NCBI GenBank assembly: GCA_947245485.1
Contig: CAMXOH010000003.1
Location: forward strand, 1 to 50,575
DNA from: an uncultured Clostridia bacterium
Lineage (GTDB): Bacteria > Bacillota > Clostridia > Christensenellales > Borkfalkiaceae
Length of the DNA: 50,575 nt
Direction of reading: 5' to 3'
Position numbers and translations under genes: made by a program. Positions 47,217-50,575 of the stretch are shown here, one piece after another. The notes under the pieces are model-generated. The model was not told the origin of the DNA and did no database searches. It saw only the letters and a list, made by a program, of their open reading frames with translations. How positions within the stretch are numbered: position 1 is the stretch's first letter; each line of letters opens with the position of its first letter.

Positions 47217-47334
47217 GATTTTTTTTGTAAAGCTAATAAGGACAAAGACCGCTCCGGAAGGCGGAAAATATTAACCATTAACGGGGTTTGGTAGGGAAAC
47301 CGAAGAACACCATTTAATCAGCAAAGAAATTACT

Positions 47335-48369
47335 ATGAAAAGGTTAGGCAACCTTTACGACCAAATAATAAGTTTGGATAATTTGCACCTTGCGGACGAA
47401 CGCGCCCGCAAGGGCAAACTACATTCCTACGGCGTAAAGTTACACGACCGCAACAAGGAAGCCAACCTTTTGTCTTTGCACGAAGCACTGAAAGCAGGAA
47501 CTTACAGAACTTCGGAATATAGTACCTTTACGATATACGAGCCTAAAGAACGCGAGATTTTCCGTTTGCCATACTTTCCCGACCGGATTGTACATCATGC
47601 CGTAATGAACATTTTAGAGCCTATATGGGTGTCTATTTTCACGGCGGACACTTATAGCTGCATCAAAGGGCGTGGCATACAAGCGGCGGCAAACAAGTTA
47701 AGGCACGTTATCGACAAAGATAAGGCAGGCTGCGCGTATTGCTTGAAAATAGACATACGCAAATTTTACCCTTCCATAGACCATACCGTACTAAAGTCCA
47801 TTGTTCGCCGGAAGATTAAGGACACACGGCTACTCAACCTTTTGGACGAAATAATAGACAGTGCGGAAGGCTTACCGATTGGCAACTACCTTAGCCAATA
47901 TTTAGCAAATCTTGTACTTACCTACTTTGACCATTGGGTAAAGGAAGTAAAGCGGGTAAGGTACTATTTCAGATACGCTGACGACATTGTAGTATTACAT
48001 AGCGATAAAAAGACGCTTCACGCTTTGCTGGCAGAGTTTGAAAGCTATTTGACGGCTAACGTAAAGCTGGAAATCAAACAGAACAAACAAGTTTTTCCGG
48101 TGGCACGCGACCACCGCGACAGCTTCGGGCGTGGTATTGATTTCTTGGGCTATGTATTCTATTTGAACGAAACACGGCTTAGGAAGCGTATCAAACAGAA
48201 CCTTTGCCGCAAGATAGCTAAATTACGGAAACGGAAGAAACCGTTAAGCGAGGATGAATTTAAGCAGACGTTAGCCGCGTGGTGGGGTTGGGCTAAATAC
48301 AGCGACAGCGAATATTTAATTAACAAGTTAAACAAAATTACACCTTATGAAATCAAGTTCAAACGTTAG
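47335..48369 (+). CDS. DGR-type reverse transcriptase
   Basis: LKIDIRKFYPSIDH, GLPIGNYLSQYLANL (IGxxxSQ), YYFRYADDIVVL (YADD), FLGYVF; 344 aa with no maturase domain seen. Confidence 0.97.
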   Translation: MKRLGNLYDQIISLDNLHLADERARKGKLHSYGVKLHDRNKEANLLSLHEALKAGTYRTSEYSTFTIYEPKEREIFRLPYFPDRIVHHAVMNILEPIWVSIFTADTYSCIKGRGIQAAANKLRHVIDKDKAGCAYCLKIDIRKFYPSIDHTVLKSIVRRKIKDTRLLNLLDEIIDSAEGLPIGNYLSQYLANLVLTYFDHWVKEVKRVRYYFRYADDIVVLHSDKKTLHALLAEFESYLTANVKLEIKQNKQVFPVARDHRDSFGRGIDFLGYVFYLNETRLRKRIKQNLCRKIAKLRKRKKPLSEDEFKQTLAAWWGWAKYSDSEYLINKLNKITPYEIKFKR

Positions 48370-48718
48370 ACCCGCGATTATTTTACAGTTGGGTAATGGC
48401 TCTTACCACTATAACTACAACATAGTGGAAGAAAAGGTAGAAGACCCGGAAACGGGCGAAAAGACCGTTTACAACTACGATACGGTGCAGGTTTGGCAGA
48501 AACCGGACTACGAAAACCTTACACATGCGGTTATCCGTAGCGAAATAGACGAAACCGAAGAATTTTCTTTGATTAACGACTATTACGCCGCACAGTTGGG
48601 TATAGAAACGGACGAAGACCGCAAAGCGAAAGCGGTAGCGGACTATAAAGCACACCTTAGCAGGGTTATTGCTATTAAAACTATGGTAAAGAACGATTTA
48701 TTAACGGAAGGTTACTAA
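48347..48718 (+). CDS. Hypothetical phage protein
   Basis: 123 aa ORF overlapping RT stop. Confidence 0.6.
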   Translation: MKSSSNVRPAIILQLGNGSYHYNYNIVEEKVEDPETGEKTVYNYDTVQVWQKPDYENLTHAVIRSEIDETEEFSLINDYYAAQLGIETDEDRKAKAVADYKAHLSRVIAIKTMVKNDLLTEGY

Positions 48719-48719
48719 T

Positions 48720-49190
48720 ATGTTGGAATTGATACAGCAAGAAGACTGGCACGGCTTGACGGTTTACGTGGCGGTGCGCGTAGCCATTGTGCTAATTTGC
48801 TGGGTATTCTTGGCGATGGCTACTTTCATAGATATGTACTACGGGCGCAAGGCGGCGAAGGCGGCAGGGGAAGTACTGCGAAGCAGGAAGTACCGCCGGA
48901 CATTCAACAAAATTGGGGACTACATACGGGTTATGGTATTCGCCCTCATGTTTGACTTCTTAGCCGGATTGTTCACGTGGTACGTCGCTCCATTCGCTAC
49001 CATTGTCTATACTATCAGCGCGGTATTGATAGAATTTGTTTCCGTACGTGAGAAGTTGCAAAAAATCAAAGTAAACGCGGCGGAAGTACCGGACATAATA
49101 CGGCAGATTGTGCAGGCGGCAAGCGCGAAGGACGCGGAAAAAATTGTAGAGTTGATAACGAATAAACATTCAGACAATGGCACGGATTGA
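48720..49190 (+). CDS. Putative holin / membrane protein
   Basis: Multiple hydrophobic helices directly upstream of the lysin. Confidence 0.65.
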   Translation: MLELIQQEDWHGLTVYVAVRVAIVLICWVFLAMATFIDMYYGRKAAKAAGEVLRSRKYRRTFNKIGDYIRVMVFALMFDFLAGLFTWYVAPFATIVYTISAVLIEFVSVREKLQKIKVNAAEVPDIIRQIVQAASAKDAEKIVELITNKHSDNGTD

Positions 49191-49752
49191 AATATTATCC
49201 CCCTTTATTTTGAGTTGGGAAGGTGGATTTACCAATCACCCGGCAGACAAAGGCGGGACAACTAACAAAGGGGTAACTATCGCCACTTGGAAAGCCGTAG
49301 GGTACGACAAAGACGGTGACGGCGATATAGATGTGGAAGATTTGCGTTTGATAACCGAAGAAGACGCGGTTAGCCGCGTGATGAAGCCGCACTATTGGGA
49401 CAGATGGAAGGCAGACCGGATAAAAAGCCAGTCCGTCGCCAACTTGGTAGTGGATTGGGTTTGGGCTTCGGGAAAGAACGGCATTACCGGGGTACAGCGA
49501 ATTTTAGGGGTAAGCGTGGACGGCATAGTAGGCGAAAAGACCTTAGCCGCGATGAATGGAAGGAACGCCCGCGAACTGTTTGCAGACATAAAACGCGCCC
49601 GTATTTCCTTTATTGAAGGAATTATAAAGCGCGACCCTTCGCAGATGGTTTTCAAGAAAGGGTGGTTATCCCGGCTTAATTGTATAAACTACGGAAGCCT
49701 TTCCCTTAACAAGAAGGGGAAGGACAAAATTCTAAATTTCACAGACGTATGA
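49177..49752 (+). CDS. GH108-type lysozyme/endolysin
   Basis: [28 protein letters not shown]; peptidoglycan-binding-like [22 protein letters not shown]. Confidence 0.9.
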   Translation: MARIEILSPFILSWEGGFTNHPADKGGTTNKGVTIATWKAVGYDKDGDGDIDVEDLRLITEEDAVSRVMKPHYWDRWKADRIKSQSVANLVVDWVWASGKNGITGVQRILGVSVDGIVGEKTLAAMNGRNARELFADIKRARISFIEGIIKRDPSQMVFKKGWLSRLNCINYGSLSLNKKGKDKILNFTDV

Positions 49753-50453
49753 GAAGATTTGTTTTAGCCATGCTTTCCCTATTCTTGCTTCTGTTGGTTT
49801 TCGGGTGCGCAAGTACCCGAAGTACCCGTAAGGGAAAGCTGGCGGCGGAAAGCCAGCTAACAGCAACTACGGAAGGAAGCCGGAGAACGAAAGACCGGAC
49901 AGCCACCAACACTACGGCTACTACCGGAAGTAACGAGAAGCAGAACATAGTTATAGAGTTTACAAAAGTGGAGTATTACCCGGAAGGACAAAAGCCGAAC
50001 CGCTTTGCAGAACAGTTTCAAAAAGCCGACAGCGCGTTTAATGAAGACATGCGCAAGGCATTGGAAATGACAAACGGAGAACCAACCCGGAAAGCCAGCG
50101 AAACGGCAGAAGGGCAATCAGACACCCCCCTGCGGCATAATACGGATTTGTTCCCGGCTATTGAAGGATTGAAGAAACCGCCTAACGTAAAGTCGCTGAC
50201 TACCGGACGCATCGTTATAAACGGCGATAAGCAAGAAACGACAGAAACAAACGTTACTACCGCTACGGAAACGGAAGTTACCGAAACACAGAAAACGACG
50301 GCGGAAGCGGAAACAAAGGAAACCGCGCAGACCGAAGAAGAAAAGTACCCGAAAACGAACCCGTTTCTTTGGGTACTTAGCGGGATAGGGTTAGCGGCGG
50401 TTCTTGCGGCGGGCTTTTACATCCGCTATAAAATTGTTAAAAATAGAAGGTAA
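49749..50453 (+). CDS. Lipoprotein with C-terminal TM segment, unimolecular-spanin-like
   Basis: N-terminal lipobox LLLVFGC; C-terminal [20 protein letters not shown]; last gene of lysis cassette. Confidence 0.6.
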   Translation: MRRFVLAMLSLFLLLLVFGCASTRSTRKGKLAAESQLTATTEGSRRTKDRTATNTTATTGSNEKQNIVIEFTKVEYYPEGQKPNRFAEQFQKADSAFNEDMRKALEMTNGEPTRKASETAEGQSDTPLRHNTDLFPAIEGLKKPPNVKSLTTGRIVINGDKQETTETNVTTATETEVTETQKTTAEAETKETAQTEEEKYPKTNPFLWVLSGIGLAAVLAAGFYIRYKIVKNRR

Positions 50454-50481
50454 GCCGAGAGTTCCGGCAGAAAAGCAGACA

Positions 50482-50529
50482 AAAAACACCCGGAAAAGTG
50501 AATAACGGGTACTTTTCCGGGTGCTTTTT
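50482..50529 (+). terminator. Rho-independent terminator at end of late operon
   Basis: CACCCGGAAAAGT..ACTTTTCCGGGTG followed by CTTTTTAT. Confidence 0.85.
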
Positions 50530-50558
50530 ATAAAACTTCCTTATTATAAGTGTTATAC

Positions 50559-50575
50559 GCGGTGCGTACGGGACT
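50559..50575 (-). other. Right attachment site core and likely 3' terminus of a tRNA gene truncated by the window edge
   Basis: Minus strand AGT-CCCGT-ACGCACC-G fits T-loop end, T-stem, acceptor strand and discriminator; core identical to 557-569. Confidence 0.5.

Noticed and set aside
47335-48369. RT considered as group II intron or retron RT
   Set aside because: IGxxxSQ motif, adjacent TR/VR pair, no maturase/HNH domain and no ribozyme-like domain V seen.

Overview
This window looks like an almost complete, integrated temperate siphovirus-type prophage of a Bacteroidales host (about 50 kb). It is bounded by a 13-bp direct repeat, GCGGTGCGTACGG (557-569 and 50559-50571), next to what appears to be the 3' end of a tRNA gene cut off by the right edge. 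Gene order from the left: tyrosine integrase and CI-like repressor (minus strand); an early region with small regulators, SbcC-like ATPase, RecT-like protein, MBL-fold protein, HU, replication protein plus DnaC-like ATPase, and SSB; then the late region with ParB-methyltransferase, terminase, portal, a MuF-like protein with a C-terminal HExxH extension, a reverse-strand accessory cassette, scaffold, capsid, tail genes, a diversity-generating retroelement (DGR), and lysis genes. The main discovery candidate is the DGR. One template repeat (TR, 47104-47216) and one reverse transcriptase (47335-48369) correspond to three variable repeats. VR3 is the expected one, at the 3' end of a receptor-binding-type protein (46559-46671). 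VR1 (8462-8537) and VR2 (11390-11465) lie 36-39 kb away, inside two paralogous non-structural genes of the recombination/replication region. Outside the 3' initiation segment I count 32 TR-adenine substitutions and one non-adenine substitution across the three VRs. All three VRs share an identical IMH-like 3' segment that differs from the TR. This suggests a phage DGR that diversifies intracellular early proteins as well as its tail tip. Other notable signals: a repeated palindromic operator upstream of several late operons, a ~170-bp iteron-rich repeat shared between a replication gene and a distant intergenic region, a likely +1/-2 frameshift in the tail-chaperone gene, a MuF protein with a metalloprotease-like motif, and a spanin-like lipoprotein. 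All calls come from reading the sequence; no searches or structure predictions were run.
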